DNA from: Palaemon carinicauda
Taxonomy: Eukaryota; Arthropoda; Malacostraca; Decapoda; Palaemonidae
Assembly (NCBI RefSeq): GCF_036898095.1
Contig: NC_090767.1
Span: forward strand, 26,033,654-26,097,653
Reading direction: 5' to 3'
Length of the DNA stretch: 64,000 nucleotides
In this document: piece by piece, positions 21,129-31,973 of the stretch
How positions within the stretch are numbered: the stretch's first letter is position 1
Layout of the letters: each line of letters starts with the position of its first letter
Translations under genes and position numbers: made by a program
Notes under the pieces: generated by a model
What the model was told of the DNA's origin: nothing
The model's database searches: none
Seen by the model: the letters and a program-made list of their open reading frames with translations, nothing else

Positions 21129-21469
21129 AATAACAAGAAACATAATTAATCTGTTATTTCTTTGTCTCAAGCTTTTATCAGTTGCTTTAAACTTTCACTG
21201 TTTCGTTTTCAAGCTTTTTAAACATATCTAATCTAGGCCTATTTCATTCACATTCATGTAGAGGTTTTCATTGACATACTTCCGTCTTTATATACTGTAT
21301 TGCAAAATTAATATTAACATTCAATCTCTCAGAAGATTCTTGTGATAAAGAAAATGTAAATACTAAATTGCTTTTCAGTCCTTCGCTTGTATCTTATTAA
21401 AATTTAACTGTCCTTTTTTGTAACATACGCTTCGTAATTCATTATTAATATTTCATACATTGTTATATA

Positions 21470-21920
21470 AAGTCTAAATAGTATGTATATCTTGTCTAAT
21501 TCTAAAGTCTAAATAGTATGTATATCTTGTCTAATTCTAAAGTCTAAAGAGCATGTAGATCTTGTCTAACACCAAACACTAATGAGTATGTATTTTTTTT
21601 CTAACCACAAAGTTCAAGGAGTAAACATATTTTGTCTAACCCCAAAGTCTAAAGATTATGTAGATCTTGTCTAACTCCAAAGTCTAAATGGTAAGCATAT
21701 CTTGTCTAACCCCAAAGTCTAAAGATTATGTAGATCTTGTGTAACTCCAAAGTCTAAAGGGTAAGACTATTTTGTCTAACACCAAAGTCTAAAGATTATG
21801 TAGATCTTGTCTAACTCCAAAGTCTAAAGGGTAAGCATATCTTGTCTAACCCCAAAGTCTAAAGATTATGTAGATCTTGTCTAACCCCAAAGTGTAAAGA
21901 GTATGTATATTTTGTCTAAC
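21470..21920. repeat. 36-bp minisatellite, about 12 copies
   Basis: The unit is like AAAGTCTAAAGATTATGTAG followed by ATCTTGTCTAACTCC (35-36 bp). From about 21640 two variants alternate (GATTATGTAGAT and GGTAAGCATAT), giving a dimeric 71-72-bp higher-order repeat. The array stops exactly at the head of a SINE. Confidence 0.92.
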
Positions 21921-22215
21921 TGATTGGTAACGTCTCTGTCTGGCGTTTCCCAGTCGGAGGTTTGAGTCCCGCTCAGACACGTTAGTGCCATTGGTGTCTG
22001 CAACCTATCCATCCTTGTGAGCTAAGGTTGGGGGGTTTGGGGGAGCCTAAAGGTCTATCTGCTGAGTCATCAGCAGCCACTGCCTGGTCCTCCCTGGTCC
22101 TATTTTGGATGGAGAGGAGGCTTGGGCACTGAACATATATAATATATGGTCAGTCTCTAGGGCATTGTCCCTTGCCTCTGCCATTCATGAGCGACCTTTA
22201 AACCTTTAAACTGCA
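21921..22215 (+). mobile_element. tRNA-derived SINE
   Basis: The head contains a TGGTAACGTCTCTG box A-like stretch and GGTTTGAGTCCCGC, a good internal promoter B box, about 30 bp apart. The body continues through GAGTCATCAGCAGCCACTGC and CCTCTGCCATTCATGAGCG and ends near ACCTTTAAACC. It would be transcribed by RNA polymerase III and moved by a LINE partner. Other fragments lie at 20941-21128 and 63745-63895. Confidence 0.65.
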
Positions 22216-22348
22216 GGGGCTTGCACCTGCCCAATCAGAATAAGACCCTTCACACTTCAACCAACCATACGAACGAGGCATGTAACACGTCACGACGTTG
22301 AAGTCATTACAGACATTTCATTCAGCAAATGAAATAATTACAACAACA
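22216..22348. other. Short spacer before DIRS-B2
   Basis: Nothing recognised. It ends in CAACAACATTTCT, which is the left insertion point of B2. Confidence 0.5.
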
Positions 22349-22640
22349 TTTCTGGGCTCCACCTGTGCCGCTCCGTGAAATGCTCCTTTTGCATCATTTC
22401 TAAGGTATATAACTGCTATGAATTACCAGAGAAAAAAGTTGCATAGGAATTCCAGGGTTGAACCCAGCTCGCTCACCTATATAAGGTGTCGGTATAATAC
22501 TGGGGCGTGATAAATCACAACCAGAGGTCTCGCGCCATTTAGATATCTCCTCTTCAATATCCCCGTTACAGCGAGGTGCCGTTCAACACCCACCACTGAA
22601 TGCTACTACCACCATCTCAACCCACGCCAACTACTGTACG
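22349..22640 (+). repeat. DIRS-B2 5' terminal repeat
   Basis: It starts TTTCTGGGCTCCACCTGTGC. Its reverse complement is found at about 30750-31040, including the landmark CTGGTTGTGATTTATCACGC. Confidence 0.88.
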
Positions 22641-24407
22641 TCACTCCTTTTTCATAGCATCATCACGTCTGTTTGTTGTGCTTTTTTGGCTGTGTTTTTC
22701 GGTGTTTTTCTCCTGCTCTAGTGCGAGATGTCGGATTCCCAAGTTTCCTCATCCAAGTTAAGTACTAGATCTATGAGTTTTGAGCTTTTGGAGGTAGCAT
22801 TGCCCTTATTTTTACTTTTATTAGAGTTTTCGTTTTTTCTCAGTTCCGATGGCCCCGCTCCGCGGTGGCCATGTTGGCTTGCTACCTCCTTCGCTCATTC
22901 TTAACGCCTTGCAATTAGTCTTCTATACTAATTGTTATTCATTTTGAACCTGTTACGCTGGAGTATTTTACCGATTAACACTTTGCTATTCTGATATTAT
23001 GTTACGTATCATAGCTTTTGAACTTCAGGTTTGGCTTGCTTGCTACCCTTCGAGGCGCGTACCTGAAAGGTTTTATTACCGCGTTATGGTGTTTTTTTAT
23101 TCAAGTTTTTATTTCATATTACCAACTGGTTAAGATTTGATGCCTTTAGTTCGAGTGGGACTCTCTCTTGGCAGTTTTTATTCTAGTTTTCTTATCCTAC
23201 CGATCGGCATCTACCCGATTTAGAAGTTGTGTTGGCCACCCTGTCCAGCTCGGTACCTACCCGCGCTAGAGGGCTCGGCTTTGTTATTCATTCTTTCCCT
23301 GCCATTCCCCCTGGGTCCCTCTCTTACTACCTATATTTAGCTTGTGCATACCTTATAACCTAGTTCGTCATGTTACATTATTTTACATTATTTTACTTTA
23401 TTTTTATTATCCGTATATGATCATTCCGTTTTGTTATCTTGTGGTTCTGTTTGGACAGGTTGGTACTCCTGTCCTTCCTCTGTCCACGCGATCGCCTCGA
23501 GCCACCATTGGCTAGTTCTCGCTGGCTCCTCCCTCTCCCTCTATTGGTGTATGGCACCCCATACCCTTATCCCCCTCCAGGGATACCTCACGTCTCTCAG
23601 AGACTTTGGAGTCAGCTGTTTTGCTTTATGGGTCAAGTCCTCTCGTTCTCCAGCCTCCCCCCTCCCCTACTCATCCCTCCCTCGGGATACCTACTGACTC
23701 CTTCCCTTAGTCTGAACCGAGAACAGCTGTCGAGGTTATAGTCTAGTACGCTCGCTTACATGCCTTGTCGTAGCCCTTTTTTCCCCCCGCCGCTCTGATT
23801 GGCCATCGGTCGGCTGGGGGGATTTCGGTTGTGTATTGGGTATTATTCAGCGTGATTCCCTTCGTTACGTACCGTATCCCTCTTGGGTCTCTACTATTAT
23901 GTAGACTATTTGTTAGTGGGGGAATTGCGTTAGAGCTTTTATTTATTGGTTTTTATTATATATTTATTGTCTCTGTTCGTTAAGGTCCTTGTGGCTGGCG
24001 GGGAGTCATTGGCTCCTCCCTCCCTCCCTTTTTGACTCTTCTACCCCGGTAGGCTGGTTGTGACCCCCGGGTCCACCTCAGTTGTCTCCCCGGAGCCAAC
24101 AGAATAAGCATGTCACTATTATTTTAATTTTATTCTATACTTCCCCGGTAACAACGGGATAGTATGTCTCCCCTTTGTGACAATACTCTTATTGAATGAT
24201 CATAACTAATTACGGATTTGTTTTAACACTTTCATTAATTACTACTTATGCTAAGTTTTTTCCACCCCGATTACTATACCGGTTTGGATTGTTATTCTTA
24301 GTATTTATCCCGGTTCTATACCGGTTTAAGTTTAGTACCCGGAGCACCCGGGTTCCCCTTGGGATAATAACCTACTATGGAATACTTATGTATCTTTATT
24401 ATTACAG
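22641..24407 (+). other. DIRS-B2 leader, non-coding
   Basis: About 1.8 kb between the 5' terminal repeat and the first gag exon. Open frames such as 23431-23741 show no domain. A pyrimidine-rich end ATTACAG at 24401-24407 looks like a splice acceptor for the first recognised gag exon, so part of this leader may be intronic. Confidence 0.5.
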
Positions 24408-24840
24408 GTGGTTCGCTGTCAGATGACAGCCTGTGCGGCCGTGCTTCAACAAACGTGCGGCCACGATGTTTGCAGATCGCATGCTCACTGCGCTGTCCAG
24501 GTGGATGATCTGATCGTCTGGCATCCAGACAACTGCGTGGTCTGCTACGGGCTTGTCTCCATGCTTACCGCAGATTCGGTAGGTGTCCCTGTCGTTACTA
24601 TCTAGATTTACTTCGGATTTAATCTCTGGATTTTCCTTGTTATTTCCATTGTAATCTCTGATCGAATTAAAACATTTAATCTCGGTCTACAAGTTTGTTA
24701 CACTTCCTTCGACGAAGTCACTTTGTTATTAGTAACGGTTTATTCTCTTTCAGAGCTCTCAGCCTTCCAAGACTTCTGCCTTGGCGACCCTTAAGGTCTG
24801 GGTCGGCGGGTTCGCCCGCAACGTCAAGGCGAAGAAACCC
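24408..24840 (+). pseudogene. DIRS-B2 gag N-terminal exons with an intron
   Basis: Exon 24408-24578 encodes a Cys/His-rich motif (TCGHDVCRSHAHCAVQVDD, then PDNCVVCYGL), likely a zinc-binding gag head. It meets a GTAGGT donor at 24579. The acceptor TATTCTCTTTCAG ends at 24753, and the frame continues in phase 0 as SSQPSKTSALATLKVW until 24840, where the (ATT)n repeat interrupts it. A 175-bp spliceosomal intron is the simplest explanation, since translation through it meets stops at once. The gag start is not certain because another acceptor-like site precedes 24408. Confidence 0.6.
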
Positions 24841-25432
24841 TATTATTATTATTATTATTACTTACTAAGCTACAACCCTAGTTGGAAAAGCAGTATGCTA
24901 TAAGCCCAGGGGCTCCAACAGGGAAAATAGCTCAGTGCGGAAAGGAAAAAAGGAAAATAAAATATTCTAAGAAGAGTAACAACAATAAATATCTCCTATA
25001 TAAACTATAAAAACTTTAACAAAACAAGAGGAAGAGATATAAGATAGGAGAGTGTGCTCGAGTGTACCCTCAAGCAAGAGAACTCTAACCCAAGACAGTG
25101 AAAGGCCATGGTACAGAGGCTATGGCACTACCCAAGACTAGAGAACAGTGGTTTGATTTTGGAGTGTCCTTCTCCTAGAAGAGCTGCTTACCATAGCTGA
25201 AGAGTCTCTTCTACCCTTACCAAGAGGAAAGTGGCACTTGACAATTACAGTGCAGTAACCCCTTGGGTGATGAAGAATTGTTTGGTAATCTGTGTTGTCA
25301 GGTGTATGAGGATAGAGGAGAATATGTAAAGAATATGCCAGACTATTCAGTGTGTATGTAGGCAAAGGGAAAATGAACCGTAACCAGAGAGGAGGATCCA
25401 ATGCAGTACTGTCTGGCCAGTCAAAAGACCCC
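24841..25432 (-). mobile_element. (ATT)n-tailed interspersed repeat nested in gag
   Basis: It begins with TATTATTATTATTATTA and GCTACAACCCTAGTTGGAAA and runs to about 25430. It carries landmarks AGCCCAGGGGCTCCAACAGG and CAGTGCAGTAACCCCTTGGG that recur reversed at 49.25-49.95 kb. The microsatellite end suggests a non-LTR-type retroposon lying in reverse. Both its flanks are B2 gag, so it inserted into B2. Confidence 0.7.
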
Positions 25433-26402
25433 ATAACTCTCTAGCGGTAGTATCTCAACGGGTGGCTGGTGCCCTGGCCAACCTACTACTACATTGTCCG
25501 AAGAAATGTGTGCCCTGATATACCCTAACGCTATGAACTCGGCTGCGGTCCCCAAGGATGTGGCGGACCCCATCATTACGAAGATCAGCGAGGCTCCGCT
25601 CTTGTCTGAGGACCACGAAGTGATGGGAGAAGCGATTGTGGAGGACGTTGCGGCTATCAACTTCGACATTGAACCTATGGCTCTCGACGAGCCAGAGCTA
25701 GGTAGGTGAGGCAGGTGGGTCCCAGGCTAAGATTACTCTCCTTAGCCCAACTTTTCCTACCTCTTCTGCTAATTCTTCTTTTCAGGGGTTCTCAGGGAAG
25801 CACGAAGCTGATATCAGGCCACGTCCTGTTGTCCCTAAGGTTAAGTCTCTACGGACCCCCTAATTGAAGACCCGCAAGTCTTCCAAATCCCCTAAACCTG
25901 TGAAAACATTGTCTGCCAGAGTCCCCAAAGACTCAGTTGTAGCTTCTTCTTCCTCTCATGGGTCGAGAGCGAAGACAGGCTCAAAACTAAGACCCCGGAG
26001 GCTTCCTTCGATCCGGAAGCCTTTTCGAGCCGGTTATTGGACCAAATTGGTTTCCTGATGACGTCCCTCACTGAGAGGGTATAAAACCAAGAGAGTCTCG
26101 TTGAGAGCCTCATGCGTTTGGGACTGCCGCAACAACAACATGTTATCCCAGATGCTTCTATGCTCCCGGAGTTCGTCAAAGGCAACCCGTGGAGAATGGC
26201 CTTGCACTCCCCTTTCAAGGATGGTATGTTAACCATCGAGGGATGTGGCACCCGGCCTATTGAAGATTTTGAGTTCTACCCGCCGGGTCTCCAGTTCCCC
26301 TTCCCCGGTTTTGCTCATCTAACAGAGGAGGCTCTTGTACGATTGGATAAAGTTCCTAAGGAGACCGTGATCTACCCGAAGGAACAGTCTCAGTCCACCT
26401 GA
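25433..26402 (+). pseudogene. DIRS-B2 gag, middle exons
   Basis: The frame resumes after the nested repeat (TLSEEMCALIYPNAMNSAAV) and runs to 25701, where a GTAGGT donor occurs. The acceptor CTTCTTTTCAG ends at 25785, giving an 84-bp intron. The next exon's best frame (GFSGKHEADIRPRP) does not match the donor phase, and stop codons follow (25861, 26056), so this copy has indels. The block at 26112-26402 (VKGNPWRMALHSPFKDG, FPFPGFAHLTEEALVRLD) is a further gag segment ending in a TGA at 26400. Confidence 0.6.
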
Positions 26403-26468
26403 GTCCGGACCCTAAACGAATGGGAGTGTGTTAACACTATGCTAACACCCCATATAAGCTCCTAAACG

Positions 26469-27330
26469 ATGTTCGTGGTAGACGAGCAAACCCCCACTCC
26501 GTGTGTCACAAAGATGATGGACCTCGCTCATCAAGCCATTAACGAGGACAAGCCGTTACCACAACTGCGGGAAATGGACCCGACTTCCCTCCTGTTCCCG
26601 GGAGACCACGAGTGCTGGACTAACGCCCCAGCCCCGTTCACAGCGGATAAGCTAAGCACTGACTGTGCTTCCACACAGTTCAGTGAACGACTTCCCAGGC
26701 TTCCTGAGTCCTTGATACGTCTCGAGTTTGAAGCTTGGGCCCGGTTGAGTAGATCCATGAACTCTCTAATGTACGAAGAGGAACCCCTTTTTAAGGTCCT
26801 GACAAAGTCATTGCTTCAGACCTTGCTGTCTGATGCCTACGACTTCCTTGCGGCCAGACGTCGTTGCCGTAAACACGTCCTGTCTGAGGCCACTATCAGA
26901 CATGAGCCTAACAAGCTCATTAAAGCCCCAATCTGGGGCCCTGACTTATTCCCGGAGGATCTCGTCAATAACGTCCTCAGCGAGGCTGCCAGAGTCAATC
27001 AGAGCCTCAAGGTTCGGTGGGGCCTAGTCCTCAAACGCAAGTTCGAGCCTGCCAGCAACCAATCTCAAGGTAGGAAGAGGCTGAGACCTCTCCAATCCTT
27101 CCAAAACCGGCAGTCGCAACAACTAGTTCAGACTATCCCGGTAACGCCCTCCACTTCAAAAGGACAACCCCAACAGCAATATGTGTTGGTTCCTCAGGCC
27201 CAGGTAGCAACTACCTCTTATGCTACTTCCCCTGCCTTTAACCCCAATTATGAAACCCAGGGTGCGTTCCAGGGTTACCAACGCGCCAGAGGCTCTGGTG
27301 CGAGAGGGACTTTCGCAACAGAAGTAGCGG
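26469..27330 (+). pseudogene. DIRS-B2 gag, C-terminal part
   Basis: It is in the same frame as 26112-26402, separated by stops at about 26400 and 26462. It has FSERLPRLPESLIRLEFEAW, FLAARRRCRKHVLSEATIRH and IWGPDLFPEDLVNNVLSEA, aligning with B1 gag at 11460-11860. Near 27300 the Gly/Arg-rich tail changes frame (RARGSGARG then an unrelated-looking run), which fuses gag into the RT frame as one long open stretch to 27626. In B1, by contrast, gag ends separately and overlaps RT. Confidence 0.75.
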
Positions 27331-27389
27331 AAGGACCCTTTTTCGAGGCCGAGGAGGTAAATCCGCAGGGAATCATTGAGAACTCTCGG

Positions 27390-28526
27390 GTAGGAGGAAG
27401 ACTCTACACCTTTCGAAACTGTTGGACGTTCAGCATAATTTCCAAAGGTCTGGGGTGGAGTTGGATAGAAGGGCCCCCTCCACTAACCAGTTTCCATCAA
27501 CTTCCAACGGAGGAGCTAGTCTTATATGCAAAAGATCTATTACAAAAGAATGCAATCAAAGAGGTAAAACTCTTGAAATTTCAAGGTCGCTTGTTCAGCG
27601 TGCCAAAGAAAGACTCGGACAAGTGAAGAGTAATCTTGGACCTGTCTCATCTGAATTCTTACATTCGGTGCGACAAGTTCCATATTCTAACCGTCTCTCA
27701 GGTGCGGACCTTACTTCCCCGTGGGGCCGTCACCACCTCTATAGATCTTACAGATGCTTACTATCACGTTCCGATAGCAAGGCATTTTCGTCCGTTTCTA
27801 GGCTTCAAACTAGGCAACCAAGCTTATGCATTCAAAGTAATGCCATTCGGACTCAACATAGCACCCAGGATATTCACCAAACTGGCAGAGACGGTAATCC
27901 AAGAATTACGAACCTAAGGAATTCAAATAGTAGCTTACCTAGACGACTGGCTCATTTGGTCAGACAGCGTCGAGAACTGCCTCACGGCAACAAACAGAGT
28001 GATAAAATTCCTACAACAGTTGGGGTTCCAGATCAACTTTAAGAAATCTCGCCTAGTCCCAAAGACCAAGTTTCAATGGCTGGGATTACAATGGGATCTA
28101 CATTCCCACACGTTACGTCTCCCAACAGCCAAGAGGACAGAAATAGCAAAGAACACAAAACGTTTTCTCAAGGACAAATTGACGTCCAGGAGAAATCAAG
28201 AGAGAATCCTGGGTGCCCTGCAGTTTGCCTCGGTAACAGATATTGTACTGAAGGCCAGACTGAAGGATATAAACCGAGTATGGCGCTCCAGGGCAAACGA
28301 GAAATATCGAGACAAAAGAGCTCGACTTCCACCAATTCTGAGGAGAAGACTTCAGCCATGGACTAAGGTAAAAAATCTGGCAAAATCCGTTCCTTTACAA
28401 TATCCACCTCCAAAACTGGTCATTCACACACACGCCTCCTTAACAGGCTGGGGGGATACTCCCAGTACAGGAAAGTCCAAGGACTATGGTCGACAGTATT
28501 CTGCCAACTCCATATCAATGTCTTAG
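27390..28526 (+). pseudogene. DIRS-B2 reverse transcriptase, two stops
   Basis: RT blocks run from LKFQGRLFSVPKKDSDK through TSIDLTDAYYHVPI, MPFGLNIAPRIFTKLAE, AYLDDWLIW and TKFQWLGLQWDL. There are premature stops at 27625 (TGA, arginine expected) and 27916 (TAA, just before the YLDDW strand). Otherwise the frame is kept to 28526. The catalytic aspartates survive in the DNA, but no full-length protein could be made. Confidence 0.85.
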
Positions 28527-29201
28527 AGGCCATGGCGGTATTCCTAACCCTAAAACGACTGGCTCCAGCCAGGAACCAACATATCAGATTGGTTCTAGAC
28601 AGCGAAGTCATAGTCCACTGCATAAACAGAGGGGGTTCCAAGTCAAGTCACATCAACCATGTGAGTGATGTTAGCAATATTTTCCATGGCAGCATCAAAT
28701 CAGTGGCATCTGTCAGCAGTCCATCTAGCAGAAGTACGAAATGTAATGGCGGACTCACTTTCGAGGACGACTCCGCTGGAGTCGGAGTGGTCACTGGACC
28801 GGAAATCATTCAAATGGATCCTGTCTCAGGTCCCGGGTCTCCAGATAGACCTGTTTGCAATAGAGTCCAACCACAAACTAGAGTGCTACGTAGCCCCCAA
28901 CCTGGACCCTCGGGCTTACACCACAGACGCAATGTCATTGGACTGGAACACTTGGGAGAGAATTTATTTATTCCCACCAATAAATCTGTTGATGAAAGTG
29001 TTGGACAAACTCAGGACTTTCAAAGGCCAGGTTGCTCTAGTAGCCCCCAACTGGCTCAAGAGCAATTGGTTTCCCCTGCTGGTGGAACTGGGTCTCCACC
29101 CTCGACAGATACCCAATCCAATACTAACACAAATAGTACAAACTCGCTATGTGTTCGCTTCCTCAAAGATTCAGAGTGCCCAAACTTTATGGTCTCCATG
29201 A
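28408..29201 (+). pseudogene. DIRS-B2 RNase H and methyltransferase-like region
   Basis: The first RNase H aspartate is replaced: the site reads IHTHASLTGWG where B1 has IHSDASKEGWG, so the Asp is His. Frames then change near 28520 and 28660. VLDSEVIVHCI, MADSLSR, LQIDLFAIESNHKLECYV and YLFPPINLL follow the family pattern. Loss of the metal-binding aspartate and the frameshifts both make it inactive. Confidence 0.83.
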
Positions 29202-29204
29202 AAT

Positions 29205-30171
29205 TTGCAGCTCAGAGGTGCATATATTGATCCTCAAAATACCCTATTTCTAGAATCGGATAAAAGGGAATCCACCCTTCGACAGTATGATTCGGCTGTT
29301 AAGAAACTTGCAAAATTTTTAAGGGACTCAAAGGTTGAGATGATGACTATGAATCTGACAGTAACCTTTTTTAATATTCTATTTGAATCAGGCCTAGCGG
29401 CCAGTACTATTACTACAATTAAATCAGCCTTGAAAAAGATTTTCCATATTGGTTTTAATATTGACCTTACAGATTCATACTTCTCATCAATCCCGAGAGC
29501 CTGCGCCAGATTGAAACCATCAACTCGCCCTAGCTCAGTTTCCTGGTTTCTGAATGATGTCCTTAAGTTGGCTTCTGATACTCTTAACGAGTCTTGTAAT
29601 TACATTCCATTATTAAGGAAAACCTTGTTCCTAATGAGCCTAGCTTCTGGCGCCAGAATATCAGAACTTTCAGCCTTGACTAGAGATCCAGGTCATATTG
29701 AATTTCTCTCGTCAGGGGAAGTCCTACTTTCCCGACAAAAGGTTCTTAGCGACGAATGAGGACCCCAAGAACAGATGGTCCCCCTGGAAGATTGTTCCAA
29801 TTCCTCAGGATCCATCTTTATGTCCAGTAAACACTCTGAAAGCCTATTTAAACAGAACTTCCATTAAGCCCTCAGGTCCCTTATTTATTAGAGAAAATGG
29901 AGGAACCATCACCCTGAAAGGAATCAGACAGCAGATTCTGTATTTCATTAAACAGGCTAACCCTGAATCATTCCCTCACGTTCATGATATACGAGCCGTA
30001 GCTACATCTATTAATTACTTTCACCACATGAACTTTGATGAACTTACAAAATATACAGGCTGGAAGTCTCCAACAGTTCTTAAACGCCACTACTTAAAAC
30101 CTTTGGAAGCCCTAAAATTTGCTACAGTGGCAGCAGGGAATGTGGTTCCTCCTGAAAGTAATGATTCATAA
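29205..30171 (+). pseudogene. DIRS-B2 tyrosine recombinase, frameshifted
   Basis: The first piece at 29205-29759 has the core-binding domain (STLRQYDSAVKKLAKFL) and LASGARISEL with the catalytic arginine. A frameshift near 29730 moves the rest to the frame at 29698-30171, with HDIRAVATS (H-x-x-R), TGWKSPTVL and the tyrosine in KRHYLKP. All catalytic residues remain in the DNA. It ends at 30171, followed by about 400 bp of non-coding sequence and the ICR. Confidence 0.87.
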
Positions 30172-30591
30172 TCAGGTCTTGCTCTATCCTACTTCCTTCT
30201 ACCTGCCTTACTTATTGTCCCTACTTTAGTTTTGGTTTTGTTTTACACCTGAGATGCACCCTTAAAGTGCACTCTTTTTTTTATCATGTCTGTAAATAGC
30301 CTTACTCTCCCACAAGTTGAATTTTGTTTGTATTTACGTTCAGGATTGTAAATTACCATTTGATCTCAAAACTTATTATTGTACATTGCTTTTTCCTTGT
30401 CCTTCCATAGTTTGGAAGTTTTTTGCTATATTTGTTACTTATCCCTCTATCCTTCCTTATAAGGAATGGCTCATTCACTGGGTTTCAGTATCCCTATTTC
30501 CTTTTGTATTAAACCATGTTTTTTTATATTTTGTCTTTAATTTACTTTCCCCTCGGGTGTTTGTTCCAAGTTTTGGGACCATTTCTCTTGT

Positions 30592-31061
30592 GCTATTTCA
30601 CGGAACGGCACAGGTGGAGCCCAGAAAAGAGATTTTGACGAAGGAAAAATCTATTTCTGGGCGAGAGACCTGTGCCGCCCAGTGAACCCTCCCTCTACTT
30701 CCCTCCCAGAATGGGCCCAAACTTGGGTGCTATGAGGAGTAATGTAGTTGGCGTGGGTTGAGATGGTGGTAGTAGCATTCAGTGGTGGGTGTTGAACGGC
30801 ACCTTGCTGTAACGGGGATATTGAAGAGGAGATATCTAAATGGCGCGAAACCTCTGGTTGTGATTTATCACGCCCCAGTATTATACCGACACCTTATATA
30901 GGTGAGCGAGCTGGGTTCAACCCTGGCATTCCTATGCAACTTTTTTCTCTGGTAATTCATAGCAGTTATATACCTTAGAAATGTTGCAAAAGGAGCATTT
31001 CACTGGGCGGCACAGGTCTCTCGCCCAGAAATAGATTTTTCCTTCGTCAAAATCCCTTTCT
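30592..31061 (+). repeat. DIRS-B2 ICR and 3' terminal repeat
   Basis: 30592-30627 (TTTCACGGAACGGCACAGGT...) is the reverse complement of the 5' start at 22349-22384 with one or two differences. 30628-30684 is the reverse complement of the 3' end at about 31001-31058. Read together, the ICR is complementary to the joined 3' and 5' ends. The 3' terminal repeat follows and ends with CGTCAAAATCCCTTTCT. Confidence 0.88.
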
Positions 31062-31973
31062 TGTCAGAGCTGAAGCTGGCTTACAGGGACATTGCAGTGC
31101 TCTCTATCCAAAGCAGGATCTGTTCTATCAGAAAGCAAAGCTGACCAGAAATGGTATTTCCTCGTTTCAAGTACTATCCTACGGTGGTAGTGTCGTTTAA
31201 CACCACAGACTGGTTCGACAGAAAAGGTTGAGAATATGCTTGGAAGGCAAGATAGGTCATTTTAACGCTAGTATGTTGATGCGGCAATTCCAATCATCGG
31301 ATTATGGACCTAACACTCTTGTGTTGGAGCCAGTAAAGCTCCGCAACCTTAATGAATCAGCGAAGAGCATAAGTTCAGAAGGGGTGAACGGAAAGTCTGC
31401 ACTCCAGCGGAGGTTGGTGTCAGAAAACCACCATTCAGGATCTGTCTTTGATCTCCTCTATCGGAATACTATACCAGGAGGGACCTTGTTTTGCAGCTTG
31501 AAGGCCTTGTGTTGTCACTGTATTGACAGCATCCTAAGTTGACTGTTCGTAACTAGGTGCTAGGAGGAGACTAGGTGTCTCAAAACTCCTTGCCACCAAT
31601 GGATTGACATGAGAATTGTCTTACAACAGGAAAGCTAGCTCTCGCAACATCCTAAGGCAATCTAGCAACCAGGGATACTTTCCCTCGTACTGCCTAAATT
31701 CAAGCCTAAGTATGCCAAGATCTGTTTGGGGCATAAGCAGAAACCAGGGAGAAGATCCTGGTGAACCACTGTTGGGCTGTTGATGTCCCGTGCCACAGCA
31801 CCCTGAACTGGTATTGTTCACTACCACCAAGTGAAGGTACTATACTCTCAAAAGGAGGACAGACCGGGATCTGGAGGTACACAAACCTGAGTACCCGCTT
31901 AGGTTTGTATTGTGTACAATTTATTTACCTTTCACCTACTTCTTTACTTTGGACTATGTTTACTGGAAGAAAT
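31062..31973 (-). other. Spacer with an old DIRS RT relic
   Basis: No intact gene. From about 31780 to 31890 the - strand resembles the DIRS-A RT core at 35210-35300: CACAGCACCCTGAACTGGTA and GGACAGACCGGGATCTGGAG match CACAGCACCTCGAACAGATA and GGATAGACTGGGATCTGGAA there. It is an old, strongly diverged copy. Nothing is recognised in 31062-31600. Confidence 0.5.

Larger units (their letters stand above)
22349..31061 (+). mobile_element. DIRS-B copy 2 (B2), full length, decayed
   Basis: An 8.7-kb element with inverted terminal repeats of about 290 bp (22349-22640 against about 30750-31040). The order is leader, intron-containing gag, RT, RNase H and methyltransferase-like region, YR, ICR (30592-30684) and 3' terminal repeat. 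It carries a nested (ATT)n-tailed repeat at 24841-25430 and many point lesions. Left and right ends share TTTCT (22349-22353 and 31057-31061), and no target-site duplication is seen, as expected for YR-mediated insertion. Confidence 0.92.

Noticed and set aside
20897..21133. 78-codon frame that could be taken as an ELP2 exon
   Set aside because: The sequence is a reversed fragment of the SINE family also seen at 22.1 and 63.8 kb.
21470..21920. Regular repeats that might suggest a CRISPR array
   Set aside because: The spacers are not unique: the whole 36-bp unit repeats with small changes, and the context is eukaryotic.
23431..23741. 88- and 100-codon frames in the DIRS-B2 leader
   Set aside because: No domain, no similarity to gag, and pyrimidine-rich sequence explains the open frames.
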